From: Leptothrix cholodnii SP-6
Lineage (GTDB): Bacteria; Pseudomonadota; Gammaproteobacteria; Burkholderiales; Burkholderiaceae_C
Assembly: GCF_000019785.1 (NCBI RefSeq)
Contig: NC_010524.1
Coordinates: forward strand, 3,770,001 to 3,834,000
Reading direction: 5' to 3'
Length of the DNA: 64,000 nt
The notes under the pieces are model-generated. The model did no database searches. It had not been told where the DNA came from and saw nothing but the letters and a program-made list of their open reading frames with translations. Below, one piece after another: positions 38,753-50,700 of this stretch. Position 1 is the first letter of the stretch. Each line of letters opens with the position of its first letter. The position numbers and the translations under genes were made by a program.

Positions 38753-39712
38753 ATGAGCCGACTCGATGTCTTCACCCGACGCCGCAGCGCCACGCAGCCG
38801 CTGGCCCGGGGCTCGGCACTCAACACCGCCGGCCGCGGCTCGCGGCGGACGCGCCAGGCGCTCGACAACGGCTGGGCGATCGCTGCGGCGGCGAGCCGGC
38901 GCTGGGCGCTGTTCGGCGCCCTGTTCGGCGGCCTGCTGGCGTTGATCGTGTTCGCGCCGGCCAGCTGGCTGGCGCAGGCGGTGAGCACGGCCACCGGTGA
39001 ACGGGTGCAGCTGGCCGATGCCCGCGGCACGGTCTGGAGCGGCGACGCGATCCTGGTCCTTAGCGCGGGTGTCGGCAGCCGCGACGCCCGCGCCCTGCCC
39101 GGCCGCATCGACTGGACGCTGCGCCCGCAGGCGAGCCTGGCCGGCCTGGGCCTGCAGCTCGGCCTGCGCCAGGACTGCTGCATCAACGGCCAGACCCGCA
39201 TCGCCCTGCAGCCCGGCTGGGGCCGGCTGCGCGCCAGCGTCGCCAGCAGCGCCGTCGGCGCGGCGGCCGGAGCCGACGCCAGCTGGCTGGGCCAGTGGCC
39301 GGCCGCGCTGCTGACCGGCCTGGGCACGCCCTGGAACACCCTGCAACCCGGCGGCGCGCTGCGCCTGTCGACCCGGGACCTGGCCTTCGAGTGGGTCGCC
39401 GGACGTTTTGCCCTGACCGGCAGCGCCGGCCTCGAACTGCGCGATTTCTCGTCGCGCATCACCACGCTGCCGCGCCTGGGCAGCTACCGGGTGACGATCA
39501 GCGGCGACACGGCCCAGGCCGGCACCGCCCAGGTCGGCCTCAGCACGCTCGACGGCGCCCTGCAGCTCAGCGGCAGCGGCAGCTGGAGCGCCAGCGGCCT
39601 GCGCCTGCGCGGTGAAGCCACCGCCGCCGAAGCCGATCAGCCGGCGCTCGACAACCTGCTCAACATCATCGGGCGGCGCGACGGCGCGCGGTCCGTGCTC
39701 ACGATCGGATGA
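38753..39712 (+). CDS. gspN: Type II secretion protein GspN
   Basis: Inner-membrane-anchored accessory protein found in part of the T2SS family. It has 319 residues. One membrane helix lies at about residues 45-67 (WALFGALFGGLLALIVFAPA), followed by a periplasmic domain with the GspN-typical VQLADARGTVWSGDAIL and GRIDWTLRPQ, and repeated beta-strands. Its stop overlaps gspD by four bases. Confidence 0.92.
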   Translation: MSRLDVFTRRRSATQPLARGSALNTAGRGSRRTRQALDNGWAIAAAASRRWALFGALFGGLLALIVFAPASWLAQAVSTATGERVQLADARGTVWSGDAILVLSAGVGSRDARALPGRIDWTLRPQASLAGLGLQLGLRQDCCINGQTRIALQPGWGRLRASVASSAVGAAAGADASWLGQWPAALLTGLGTPWNTLQPGGALRLSTRDLAFEWVAGRFALTGSAGLELRDFSSRITTLPRLGSYRVTISGDTAQAGTAQVGLSTLDGALQLSGSGSWSASGLRLRGEATAAEADQPALDNLLNIIGRRDGARSVLTIG

Positions 39713-41976
39713 CCATGACGCAGCGCTCACGCCCCGAGGCGACCCGCCGCACGAAGCTCCACGCCTTGCAGCGATGCACCGCGTCCGTCCTGGCCTGTGC
39801 GCTGCTGGCCAGCGCGCTGCCGGTGGTGCAGGCCCAGCAGCCGGCAGCCAGCCAGGGCAGCCGCAAGGGCAAGGAAACAGTCACGATCAACTTCGTCAAC
39901 GCCGAAGTCGAGGCGGTGTCGCGGGCGATGGCCACCATCGTGAACCGCCAGATCATCGTCGACCCGCGCGTCAAGGGCACGATGACGCTCTACAGCGAGC
40001 AGCCGCTGACGCAGCGCGAGGCCTTCCTGAACTACCTGGCGGCGCTGCGCGGCCTGGGCTTCGCGGTGGTCGACGTGGCCGGGCTGCTGAAGGTGGTGCC
40101 CGAGGCCGAGGCCAAGCTGCAGACCGGCACGGTGTCGGTCGGCTCGGTGCTGCGCAAGGGCGACCAGATCGTCACCCAGGTGTTCAAGGTCCAGCACGAG
40201 AACGTCAACAACCTGGTGACGGTGCTGCGCCCACTGATCACGCCCAACAACACCATCAACGCCAACCCGGGCAACAACAGCCTGGTGATCACCGACTACG
40301 CCGACAACCTGCAGCGGCTGGCCAAGATCATCGGCGCGCTGGACGTGCCGTCCAGCACCGGTGTCGAGGTGATCGCGCTGCAGCACGGCGTGGCGTCCGA
40401 CCTGGCGCCGCTGGTGCAGCGTTTTGCCGACACCTCCGGCGTGACCGCGGCCGGTGCGGTGCCCAGTGCCGGCGCGGTGTCGGTGGTGGCCGATCCGCGC
40501 ACCAACTCGCTGCTGGTGCGCGCGCCCAACGCGGCCCGGCTGGCCGCGGTGATGGCGGTGATCGACAAGCTCGACCGGCCCAGCGCCAACGGCGGGCCGG
40601 GCGGCAACATCTATGTCGTCTACCTGAAGAACGCCGACGCCACCAAGCTGGCGCAGGTGCTGCGCGCGGCCTATGGCGGCGCCGGTGGCGGCTCGAGCGG
40701 CGGCTCGGCGGCCACCGGTTCGCTCGCCAGCGCCGGCCAGGCCAATACCGCCGCGGGCGGCACGGCCACCGGCATGAGCTCGGTGCAGGCCACCACGCCG
40801 GTGGCGGCGTCGGCCAGCCCGTCGACCGGCGGTTTCATCCAGGCCGACCCGGCCACCAACTCGCTGATCATCAGCGCGCCCGAGCCGGTCTACCGCCAGC
40901 TGCGCGGCGTCATCGACCAGCTCGACGCACGCCGTGCGCAGGTCTACGTGGAGTCGATGATCGTCAAGATGGACGCCACCCAGGCGGCCGAATTCGGCTT
41001 CCAGTGGCAGGGCCTGCTGGGCCAGAGCGGCGACAGGTACGGGCTGGTCGCCGGCACCAACTTCGGCACCGGCGGCAACAACATCGTCAACCTGTCGGTG
41101 GGCGCGGCCACCGGCGCCGCGCTGCCCGGCGCGGGCCTGAACGTGGGCCTGCTGAAAGCCATCAACGGCGTCTACACGCTCGGCGCGCTGGCGCGTTTCC
41201 TCGAATCGAACACCGGCGCCAACGTGCTGTCGACGCCGAATCTGATCGCGCTCGACAACGAGGAGGCCAAGATCGTGATCGGCCAGAACGTGCCCTTCGT
41301 GACCGGCAGCTTCACCAACACCGGCACCAGCAACGGCTCGGCCAACCCGTTCCAGACCATCGAGCGCAAGGACGTCGGCCTGACCCTGCGCGTCAAGCCG
41401 CAGATCGGCGAAGGCGGCACGGTGCGCATGGTGATCTACCAGGAAAACTCCAGCGTGGTCGCCAACACCACCACCAACAGCGCCGGCCCGACCACCGACA
41501 AGAGCGCGATCGAGACCACCGTGGTGGTCGACGACGGCAGCATCATGGTGCTCGGCGGCCTGTTGAAGGACGACTACGGCAGCGGCGAAGACCGCGTGCC
41601 CGGCCTGGCCAGCATCCCGCTGATCGGCGGCCTGTTCCGCAGCGAGAACCGCAAGCGCACCAAGAGCAACCTGCTGGTGTTCCTGCGCCCGGTGGTGATG
41701 CGCAGCCAGCAGGACGCCAACGCGCTCACGCTCGACCGCTACGACGCCATCCGCGCCCAGCAGATGAACGAGCAGCCCAAGCCGTCGACGGTGCTGGGCA
41801 TCAACGAGTCGCCGGTGCTGCCCGAGCGCAAGCCGGTGGCTGCGCCGCCCGCCGCGGTGCCATCGTCGAGGGCCGCACCGGCCCAGCAGGCGGCCCCCGC
41901 AGCCGTGCGCGCACCGACGGCCACCGAGGGGCCGCTCGCGCCGGTGGAATGGGGCACGCCGGCCTCCGGCCGCTGA
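39709..41976 (+). CDS. gspD: Type II secretion secretin GspD
   Basis: Outer-membrane secretin channel. It has 755 residues. The signal peptide ([17 protein letters not shown]) is followed by N0 ([18 protein letters not shown]), N1-N3 (repeated [17 protein letters not shown] and related segments), and the secretin C-domain ([35 protein letters not shown]). A Gly/Ser-rich insert interrupts N3 (about 324-370). The C-terminal Ala/Pro tail may be the S-domain or a pilotin site; no pilotin gene was seen. Coupled to gspN. Confidence 0.97.
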   Translation: MTMTQRSRPEATRRTKLHALQRCTASVLACALLASALPVVQAQQPAASQGSRKGKETVTINFVNAEVEAVSRAMATIVNRQIIVDPRVKGTMTLYSEQPLTQREAFLNYLAALRGLGFAVVDVAGLLKVVPEAEAKLQTGTVSVGSVLRKGDQIVTQVFKVQHENVNNLVTVLRPLITPNNTINANPGNNSLVITDYADNLQRLAKIIGALDVPSSTGVEVIALQHGVASDLAPLVQRFADTSGVTAAGAVPSAGAVSVVADPRTNSLLVRAPNAARLAAVMAVIDKLDRPSANGGPGGNIYVVYLKNADATKLAQVLRAAYGGAGGGSSGGSAATGSLASAGQANTAAGGTATGMSSVQATTPVAASASPSTGGFIQADPATNSLIISAPEPVYRQLRGVIDQLDARRAQVYVESMIVKMDATQAAEFGFQWQGLLGQSGDRYGLVAGTNFGTGGNNIVNLSVGAATGAALPGAGLNVGLLKAINGVYTLGALARFLESNTGANVLSTPNLIALDNEEAKIVIGQNVPFVTGSFTNTGTSNGSANPFQTIERKDVGLTLRVKPQIGEGGTVRMVIYQENSSVVANTTTNSAGPTTDKSAIETTVVVDDGSIMVLGGLLKDDYGSGEDRVPGLASIPLIGGLFRSENRKRTKSNLLVFLRPVVMRSQQDANALTLDRYDAIRAQQMNEQPKPSTVLGINESPVLPERKPVAAPPAAVPSSRAAPAQQAAPAAVRAPTATEGPLAPVEWGTPASGR

Positions 41977-41992
41977 CCGACCGGACCGCCGC

Positions 41993-43408
41993 ATGCGCCA
42001 CCCGCTGCCCTACGCCTGGGCCAAGACCCAGCAGATCCTGCTCGAAGACGACAACGACCGGCTGGTGCTGTGGGCCGCCGCCGGCGTCAACCGCAGCGCG
42101 CTGGCCGAGGTGCAGCGCGTCTACGCCGTCGACGCGCTCGAGATCGAGGAGCCCGCCCGCCTGGCGCAGCGCCTGGCCGCGGCCTACGCGGGCGGCGAGT
42201 CGAGCGCCGCGGCCGTGGTCGGCGAGGTCGAGAGCGCCGTCGATCTGAGCCGCATCATGCAGGACCTGCCGGCGGTCGAAGACTTGCTGGAGGCCAGCAA
42301 CGACGCGCCGATCATCCGCATGCTCAACGCGCTGCTGACGCAGGCCGCGAAAGACGGCGCCAGCGACATCCACATCGAGCCCTACGAGCGTTCGTCGGCG
42401 GTGCGTTTCCGCGTCGACGGCACGCTGCGCGAGGTGGTGCAGCCCAACCGCGCGCTGCACGCCGCGCTGATCAGCCGGCTGAAGATCATGGCCGAGCTCG
42501 ACATCGCCGAAAAACGCCTGCCGCAGGACGGCCGCATCAGCCTGCGCATCGGCGGGCGGGCGATCGACGTGCGGGTCTCGACGCTGCCGGGCGTGCACGG
42601 TGAACGCGCGGTGCTGCGCCTCCTGGACAAGGGCGAGGCCAAGTTCTCGCTCGAAGGCCTGGGCATGGCCGGCGACACGCTGGCCCGCTTTCAGAAACTG
42701 CTGGCGCAGCCGCACGGCATCGTGCTCGTCACCGGCCCGACCGGCTCGGGCAAGACCACCACGCTCTACGCCGGGCTGGGCGAGGTAGACACCAGCACCA
42801 CCAACATCCTGACGGTGGAAGACCCGGTCGAATACGAGCTGCCGGGCATCGGCCAGACCCAGGTCAACGCCAAGATCGACCTGACCTTCGCAAAAGCCCT
42901 GCGCGCGATCCTGCGGCAGGACCCGGACGTCATCATGATCGGCGAGATCCGCGACCACGAGACCGCGCAGATCGCCGTGCAGGCCTCGCTCACCGGCCAC
43001 CTGGTGCTGGCCACGCTGCACACCAACGACGCGCCGAGCGCCGTCACCCGGCTGACCGACATGGGCATCGAGCCCTTCCTGCTCAGCTCCAGCCTGATCG
43101 GCGTGCTGGCGCAGCGGCTGGTGCGCAAGCTCTGCAACGACTGCAAGCGCCAGGACGAGCGCGGGCGCTGGCACCCGGTCGGCTGCACCGCCTGCGGCAT
43201 GACCGGCTACCGCGGCCGCACCGGCATCTACGAACTGATGGTGGCCGACGACAAGCTGCGCGCGCTGATCCACAACCGCGCCGCCGAGTCGCAGATCTTC
43301 GTGGCCGCTGAACAAGGTGGCATGAAGACCATGCGCGAGGACGGCACCCGGCTGGTGGCGGACGGCATCACGTCCAGCGAAGAGCTGCTGCGGGTCACCC
43401 GAGAATGA
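41993..43408 (+). CDS. gspE: Type II secretion ATPase GspE
   Basis: Cytoplasmic hexameric ATPase that drives pseudopilus assembly. It has 471 residues. Walker [14 protein letters not shown]; Asp box [10 protein letters not shown]; Walker [22 protein letters not shown]; His box [16 protein letters not shown]. The zinc-binding C-domain is present as CNDC...CTAC but with only 13 residues between the pairs, much shorter than the loop usual in GspE. The N-terminal domain is also compact (about 1-90). It lies 16 bases after gspD; a repeat follows. Confidence 0.96.
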   Translation: MRHPLPYAWAKTQQILLEDDNDRLVLWAAAGVNRSALAEVQRVYAVDALEIEEPARLAQRLAAAYAGGESSAAAVVGEVESAVDLSRIMQDLPAVEDLLEASNDAPIIRMLNALLTQAAKDGASDIHIEPYERSSAVRFRVDGTLREVVQPNRALHAALISRLKIMAELDIAEKRLPQDGRISLRIGGRAIDVRVSTLPGVHGERAVLRLLDKGEAKFSLEGLGMAGDTLARFQKLLAQPHGIVLVTGPTGSGKTTTLYAGLGEVDTSTTNILTVEDPVEYELPGIGQTQVNAKIDLTFAKALRAILRQDPDVIMIGEIRDHETAQIAVQASLTGHLVLATLHTNDAPSAVTRLTDMGIEPFLLSSSLIGVLAQRLVRKLCNDCKRQDERGRWHPVGCTACGMTGYRGRTGIYELMVADDKLRALIHNRAAESQIFVAAEQGGMKTMREDGTRLVADGITSSEELLRVTRE

Positions 43409-43430
43409 TGTGCCGCCAGGCTTGTGTCTT

Positions 43431-43492
43431 CGACCCTTCGCCACCCCCCGTGGGGGCTCAGCCCGCCTTGGGGCGGCCCGGCGGCGGGCTGG
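43431..43492. repeat. GC-rich palindromic repeat between gspE and gspF
   Basis: The 104-base gap carries nested hairpins: CCCCC/GGGGG around GT (43445-43456), then AGCCCGCC (43460-43467) paired with GGCGGGCT (43483-43490), and an internal CCGCC/GGCGG. From memory of related Burkholderiales genomes, very similar sequences occur between many genes there as dispersed intergenic repeats. In this operon it may act as a stem-loop that lowers downstream expression. Confidence 0.6.
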
Positions 43493-43512
43493 CCACACGC
43501 TGATCGACACCG

Positions 43513-44730
43513 ATGCCAGCCTACAAGTTTGAAGCCCTCGACGCCGACGGCAAGACCCAGACCGGCCTGCTCGACGGCGACAACGCCAAGGCCGTGCGCT
43601 CGATGCTGCGTGCGCGCGCGCTGGTGCCGCTGGACGTGCAGGCGGTGGCGTCCGAACACACGTCGACCAGCGGCACGCGGCTGCTGAGCCGGCGGGTCTT
43701 CACGTCCACCACGCTGGCGATCTGGACCCGCCAGCTCGCCGGCCTGGTCGGAGCCGGGCTGCCGCTGGAGCGCGCGCTGACAGCGCTGGGCGACGAGGCC
43801 GAGGATCCCAAACAAGGCGAGCTGCTCGCCCACCTGCGCGCCGAGGTCAACGCCGGCTCGCCGTTCGCGCGGGCGCTGGCCAGCGCGCCACGCGAGTTCG
43901 ACGACGTCTACCGCGCGGTGGTCGCGGCCGGCGAGCAGAGCGGCCAGCTCGGCCGGGTGCTCGACAAGCTGGCCGACGATCTGGAAGAACGCCAGGCGCT
44001 CAAGGGCAAGCTGATCGGCGCCACGCTGTATCCGGCGATCGTCTCGCTGGTGGCGATCGTGATCGTGGTGTTCCTCGTCACCTACGTGGTGCCGCAGGTG
44101 GCGCAGGTGTTTGCCGGCGGCAAGCGCGCGCTGCCCTTCCTGACGATGGCGATGCTGGCGATCAGCGATTTCCTGCGCACCTGGGGCTGGCTGCTGCTGC
44201 TGGCGCTGGCCGGCGCGGTGGCGATGCTGAGCCTGGCGCGCCGCAACCCCGCCACCCGCGAGCGGCTCGACGCCGCCTTCCTGACGCTGCCGCTGATCGG
44301 CAAGCTCGCGCGCGGCTACAACGCGGCGCGTTTTGCCGGCACGCTGGCGATGCTGGCCGGCTCGGGCGTGCCGATCCTGAAAGCCTTGCAGGCCGCGGCC
44401 GAGACGCTCTCGAACCGCGCCATGCGCGCCGACGCGCTCGACGCGCTGGCGCAGGTGCGTGAAGGCGCGCCGCTGGCGTCGGCGCTGGCGGCCAAGAAAC
44501 GGTTTCCCGGCCTGCTGCAGATGTTCGCCCGCCTGGGCGAGCAGACCGGCGAGCTGCCGCTGATGCTGCAACGCGCCGCCACCCAGCTCAGCGCCGAGGT
44601 GCAGCGCCGCGCCATGCAGACCGCCACCATCCTGGAGCCGCTGCTGATCGTGGTGATGGGCGCGGCGGTGATGCTGATCGTGCTGGCGGTGCTGATGCCG
44701 ATCATCCAGCTCAATACCTGGGTGAAGTGA
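43513..44730 (+). CDS. gspF: Type II secretion inner-membrane platform protein GspF
   Basis: Polytopic platform protein that couples GspE to pseudopilus assembly. It has 405 residues with two repeated cytoplasmic helical domains (LAIWTRQLAGLVGAGLPLERAL and FAGTLAMLAGSGVPILKAL) and three membrane helices (about 173-197, 222-240, 375-398). MPAYKFEALDADGKTQTG is the typical start. It is the last gene of the gsp operon and convergent with the giant exoprotein gene. Confidence 0.97.
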   Translation: MPAYKFEALDADGKTQTGLLDGDNAKAVRSMLRARALVPLDVQAVASEHTSTSGTRLLSRRVFTSTTLAIWTRQLAGLVGAGLPLERALTALGDEAEDPKQGELLAHLRAEVNAGSPFARALASAPREFDDVYRAVVAAGEQSGQLGRVLDKLADDLEERQALKGKLIGATLYPAIVSLVAIVIVVFLVTYVVPQVAQVFAGGKRALPFLTMAMLAISDFLRTWGWLLLLALAGAVAMLSLARRNPATRERLDAAFLTLPLIGKLARGYNAARFAGTLAMLAGSGVPILKALQAAAETLSNRAMRADALDALAQVREGAPLASALAAKKRFPGLLQMFARLGEQTGELPLMLQRAATQLSAEVQRRAMQTATILEPLLIVVMGAAVMLIVLAVLMPIIQLNTWVK

Positions 44731-44756
44731 CACCCGCCCGGCCGCTCGAAGGCCGA

Positions 44757-44780
44757 CCGGCCCGGCCTTGACCGGGCCGG
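44757..44780. terminator. GC-only hairpin between gspF and the giant exoprotein gene
   Basis: CCGGCCCGG (44757-44765) pairs perfectly with CCGGGCCGG (44772-44780) around a six-base loop, in the 62-base convergent gap. No T-run on either side; it probably serves both genes as an mRNA end structure. Confidence 0.45.
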
Positions 44781-44792
44781 CCGGTGCCCCGG

Positions 44793-47700
44793 TCAGCGGA
44801 CGGCGCCGGATTCCAGCGTCACCCGCGTGGCGGCCTTCTGGCCGGCATCGCTCTGTGCCGTCACCACCACCTCGAACACATCGCGGCTGCCGGCCGGCGG
44901 AAGCCCCGTCAGCGTGCCGGTCTGGGGATCGATCTTGAGCCAGCTCGGCAACGCGGTGCCGTCCGCCAGCGTGGCCGTAAACGCCACGCTGCTGCCCGCC
45001 GGTTTCTCGAACACAGCGCCGGCCTCGAAAGTCACGCCGCGGACCGGGTCGGCGCTGATCTGGCTGATCGGCCGCACCGCGACCAATCGTCCGTCACCGC
45101 CACCCGCGCCGGCACTGGCACTGGCGGATGCACCGCCGGCACCACCCGTGCCGCCAGTGGACTGACCCGTAGCCGAGCTGTCGCCGGTGATCCCCGCCGA
45201 GCCACCTGCGCCGCCGGCAGCGTTTGCGCCACCGGTGTCGACCAGGCCACCCGCATCTGCGGCACCGGTTGCACCAGCGGTCCCGGCGGTGCTGCCCGTG
45301 CCCGTTGTGCCCGTGGTGGCATTGGTGCGGCCTGCACCACCAGTGCCGCCAGCCCCACCCGATGCGCCATCGGCAGCCGAACCGCCCCCCGCACCGTTCG
45401 CACCGGCGGAGCCGAATCCGGCATTGCCGCCTGAAGTACCCCCACCGAAGCCACCACCAAGGCCCCCCGAGGAACCGAATCCGCCCGAAAGACCTGCGCC
45501 CTCCGGCGAGCCGGCCGAGCCTGCCGAGCCCGACGACGACACGGGGACGGTCAGCCCGCCGCCAATCACGGTCAGACTGCCCGGCTGGACCACCGCGGCA
45601 CCGGTCGAGACCGGTGTGGGTGCGACCACGGGCGCAGTCACCACCCGCGTCTGCGTGGCCAGGTTCTCGGCCTTCACGCTCGGCGAAGGCTTGACGGTCA
45701 GACGGCCGTCGACAAAACCCAGCTCGTAGTTGTCGGCCGTGCCCTGGCCGGCCACGATGGCGTAGTCGCCCGGAGGCAGGCCGTTGCCGGTGGGCGCGGT
45801 CAGCGTCACGTCACGCACCACGCCGGCATCGTCGGCGTACTTGAGCTGGCTGGCGTCGACGCTGTAGCTCAGCGCCGGGTCGCTCTCGCCCGCGGTCTTG
45901 CTCTTGTCGTCGGCCGTCACGGTCAAGGCGGCCTTGTCGACGCTCAGCGTGCCGTCGACCGACACGATGGCGTAGTTGGCCGCCGTCGCACCCGAGAGGG
46001 TGATCACGTGGCTGCCCGCGGTCGCCTGCGCACCCGTCGCGGTGCTCAGGCCGACACCCGTCACCACGGCGGCGGTGTCGCTGTACTTGAGCTGCGAGGC
46101 GTCGACGGAGTGGCTCAGCAGCGGATCCGCGTCGCCGTAGGTCTTGTGCCGGTTGTCGGCCGTGACGGTCAGTGCCGCCCGGTCCACCGCCAGTTCGCCG
46201 TCGAGCACGGTGATGACATAGTTGTCCGCCACGCCCTCGCCGACGATGCGGTGCGTGCCCGCCGTGGCCGCTGCGCCCGTGGCGGTGCCCAGCGTCACGC
46301 CGTCGGCCACGGCGACCGTGTCGGTGTACTTCAGCTGCGCCGTGTCGAGGCTGTGGGTCAGCGTCGGATCGGCGTCGCCGTAGGTCTTGCGCTGGTTGTC
46401 GGCCTGCACGGTCAGCGCCGCCTTGCCGACCACCATCTGACCGGCCGTGAACTGGCCCACGCGATAGTTGTCACCGACGGCGAGCGTGCCGATGTCGATG
46501 GCATGCAGCCCGGCCGTCGCTGCCGCCCCCACCGCGGTGGAGAGCGCGCCGGCAAAGACATCGGCGGCGCTGTCGCCTTCGGCCAGCCCCAGGCCACCGA
46601 TGCCGAACGTCAGCACCGGGTCGGCATCGCCGTAGGTCTTGGCCTTGTCGTCGGCACGCAACTCGAGGGTGCGCGCCGTGATGTCGGCGGTGGTGCCGGC
46701 CTGGCCGGTGATGCTGTAGTTGCCGAGGTCGGCGCCGGCGTAGCTGCTGGCCAGCGTCACGGTCTTGCCCGCGCCGACGTTCTTGTCGGCAAACGTGCCC
46801 GTGGCGCGCAGGGTCAGGTCGTCGCCCGTCACCAGCCCGTTCAGGCTCGCGGCGCTCGTGTCGACCCTCGCGGCGGTGTTGCCGTCGTAGACCTTGCCGG
46901 TCGCCGTCACGCCCGTGACCGTCAAGGCCTTGGCGGTGATGTCGGCCGTCGTGCTCGTCTGGCCCGTGATGGTGTAGTTGCCAAGGTCGACGCCGCCGTA
47001 GCTGCTGGTCAGCGTCACGGTCTTGCCCGTGCCGACATTCTTGTCGGCAAAGACACCCGTGGCGCTGAGCGTCAGGTCATCGCCGGACACGAGGCCGGCG
47101 AGGCTCGCGGCACTCGTGTCGACCACCGCGGCGGTGTTGCCGTCGTAGGTCTTGCCGGCGGCCGTCACGCCACTGACCGTCAGGGCCTTGGCCGTGATGT
47201 CGGCATGGGTCGTGGTCCGGCCGGTGATGCTGTAGTTGCCCGCATCGGCGCCGTCCAGGCTCAGGCTGTCGATCGTCACCACCTTGCCCGTGCCGACGTT
47301 CTTGTCGGCAAACGCTGCCGTGGCCAGGCTCGTGTCCAGGCCGACGGCATCGGCGCCGATCACGCCGACCAGGCTGCCGGCGCTGCCGACGGTGGCCAGG
47401 GTGTTGCCGTCGTAGACCTTGCCGCCGGCCGTCGCGCCGGTCACCGTCAAGGCCTTGGCGGTGATATCGGCGCGGGTCGTGGTCTGGCCCGTGATGCTGT
47501 AGTTGCCCGCATCGGCGCCGTCCAGGCTCAGGCTGTCGATCGTCACCGCCTTGCCCGTGCCGACGTTCTTGTCGGCAAACGCTGCCGTGGCCAGGCTCGT
47601 GTCGAGGCCGACGGCATCGCCGCCGATCACGCCGACCAGGCTGCCGGCGCTGCCGACACTCGCCACGGCCGTGCCGTCGTAGACCTTGCCACCGGCCGTC

Positions 47701-50700
47701 GCGCCGGTCACCGTCAAGGCCTTGGCCGTGATGTCGGCGCGGGTCGTGGTCTGGCCCGTGATGCTGTAGTTGCCCGCATCGGCGCCGTCCAGGCTCAGGC
47801 TGTCGATCGTCACCACCTTGCCCGTGCCGACGTTCTTGTCGACGAACGCTGCCGCGACCCGGCTGGCATCGAGGCCGACGACATCGTCGCCGATCACGCC
47901 GACCAGGCTGCCGGCGCTGCCGACACTCGCCACGGCCGTGCCGTCGTAGACCTTGCCGCTGGCGGTAGCGCCGGTCACCGTCAAGGCCTTGGCGGTGATG
48001 TCGGCCGTCGCACTCGCCTGGTCGGTGATGCTGTAGTTGCCGAGGTCGGCGCCGTCGTAGCTGCTGCTCAGTGTCACCGTCTTGCCCGTGCCGACGTTCT
48101 TGTCGGCGAAGACACCCGTGGCGCGGAGCGTCAGGTCGTCACCGGTGATCAGCCCGGCGAGGCTCGCGGCGCTCGTGTCGACCATCGCACCGGTGTTGCC
48201 GTCGTAGACCTTGCCCGATGCCGTCACGCCGCTGACCGTCAGAGTCTTGGCCGTGATGTCGGCCGTCGTGCCGGCCTGGTCGGTGATGCTGTAGTTGCCG
48301 AGGTCGGCACCGTCGTAGCTGCTGCTCAGCGTCACGGTCTTGCCCGTGCCGACGTTCTTGTCGGCGAAGACACCCGTGACGCGGAGCGTCAGGTCGTCAC
48401 CGGTGATCAGCCCGGCGAGGCTCGCGGCGCTCGTGTCGACCGTCGCACCGGTGGTGCTGTCGTAGACCTTGCTGCTGGCCGTCACGCCGCTGACCGTCAG
48501 CGCCTTGGCCGTGATGTCGGCCGTCGCACTCGCCTGGTCGGTGATGCTGTAGTTGCCGAGGTCGGCGCCGTCGTAGCTGCTGCTCAAGGTCACGGCCTTA
48601 CCCGTGCCGACGTTCTTGTCCGCGAACGTGCCCGTCGCGTTGAGCGTCAGGTCGTCGCCTTCCACCAGCCCGGCGAGGCTTGCGACTGCCGTGTTGACGG
48701 TCGCATTGACACCGCCGTCGTAGACCTTGCTGCTGGCCGTCACACCGCTGACCGTCAGAGCCTTGGCCGTGATGTCGGCCGTCGTGCTCGCCTGGTCGGT
48801 GATGCTGTAGTTGCCGAGGTCGGTGCCGCCGTAGCTGCTGCTCAGCGTCACGGTCTTGCCCCTGCCGACGTGCTTGTCCGCGAACGTGCCCGTCGCGTTG
48901 AGCGTCAGGTCGTCGCCTTCCACCAGCCCGGTGAGGCTTGCGACTGCCGTGTTGACGGTCGCGTTGACGCCGCCGTCGTAGACCTTGCCGCTGGCCGTCA
49001 CACCGCTGACCGCCAGCGTCTTGGCGGTGATGTCCGCGCTCGTCGTGGTCTGGCCCGTGATGCTGTAGTTGCCTACATCCGCGCCGTCGTAGCTGCTGCT
49101 CAGCGTCACTGTCTTGCCGGTGCCGACGTTCTTGTCGCCGAATGCACCCGTGGCGTTGAGCGTCAGGTCGTCGCCCTCCACCAGCCCGGCGAGGCTTGCG
49201 CCGGCCGTGTTGACGGTCGCGTTGACGCCGCCGTCGTAGACCTTGCTGCTGGCCGTCACACCGCTGACCGTCAGCGCCTTGGCCGTGATGTCGGCCGTCG
49301 TGCTCGCCTGGTCGGTGATGCTGTAGTTGCCGAGGTCGGTGCCGCCGTAGCTGCTGCTCAAGGCCACCGTCTTGCCGGTGCCGACGTGCTTGTCCGCGAA
49401 CGTGCCGCTGGCGCTGAGCGTCAGGTCGTCGCCTTCCACCAGCCCGGCGAGGCTTGCGCCGGCCGTGTTGACGGTCGCGTTGACACCGCCGTCGTAGACC
49501 TTGCTGCTGGCCGTCACGCCGCTGACCGTCAAGGCCTTGGCCGTGATGTCGGCCGTCGCACTCGCCTGGTCGGTGATGCTGTAGTTGCCGAGGTCGGCGC
49601 CGTCGTAGCTGCTGCTCAGTGTCACCGTCTTGCCCGTGCCGACGTTCTTGTCGGCGAAGACACCCGTGGCGCGGAGCGTCAGGTCGTCACCGGTAATCAG
49701 CCCGGCGAGGCTCGCGGCGCTCGTGTCGACCGTCGCACCGGTGGTGCCGTCGTACACCTTGCCGCTGGCCGTCACGCCGCTGACCGTCAAGGCCTTGGCC
49801 GTGATGTCGGCGCTGGTCGTGGTCTGGTCGGTGATGCTGTAGTTGCCTGCGTCCGCGCCGCCGTAGCTGCTGCTCAGTGTCACCGTCTTGCCCGTGCCGA
49901 CGTTCTTGTCGGCGAAGACACCCGTGGCGCGGAGCGTCAGGTCGTCACCGGTGATCAGCCCGGCGAGGCTCGCGGCGCTCGTGTCGACCGTCGCACCGGT
50001 GGTGCCGTCGTAGACCTTGCTGCTGGCCGTCACGCCGCTGACCGTCAGCGCCTTGGCCGTGATGTCGGCCGTCGCACTCGCCTGGTCGGTGATGCTGTAG
50101 TTGCCGAGGTCGGCGCCGTCGTAGCTGCTGCTCAAGGTCACGGCCTTACCCGTGCCGACGTTCTTGTCCGCGAACGTGCCCGTCGCGTTGAGCGTCAGGT
50201 CGTCGCCTTCCACCAGCCCGGCGAGGCTTGCGACTGCCGTGTTGACGGTCGCATTGACACCGCCGTCGTAGACCTTGCTGCTGGCCGTCACACCGCTGAC
50301 CGTCAAGGCCTTGGCCGTGATGTCGGCCGTCGTGCTCGCCTGGTCGGTGATGCTGTAGTTGCCGAGGTCGGTGCCGCCGTAGCTGCTGCTCAAGGTCACG
50401 GCCTTGCCCGTGCCGACGTTCTTGTCCGCGAACGTGCCCGTCGCGCTGAGCGTCAGGTCGTCGCCTTCCACCAGCCCGGTGAGGCTTGCGACTGCCGTGT
50501 TGACGGTCGCGTTGACGCCGCCGTCGTAGACCTTGCTGCTGGCCGTCACACCGCTGACCGTCAGAGCCTTGGCCGTGATGTCGGCCGTCGTGCTCGCCTG
50601 GTCGGTGATGCTGTAGTTGCCGAGGTCGGTGCCGCCGTAGCTGCTGCTCAAGGTCACGGCCTTACCCGTGCCGACGTTCTTGTCGGCGAACGTGCCCGTC

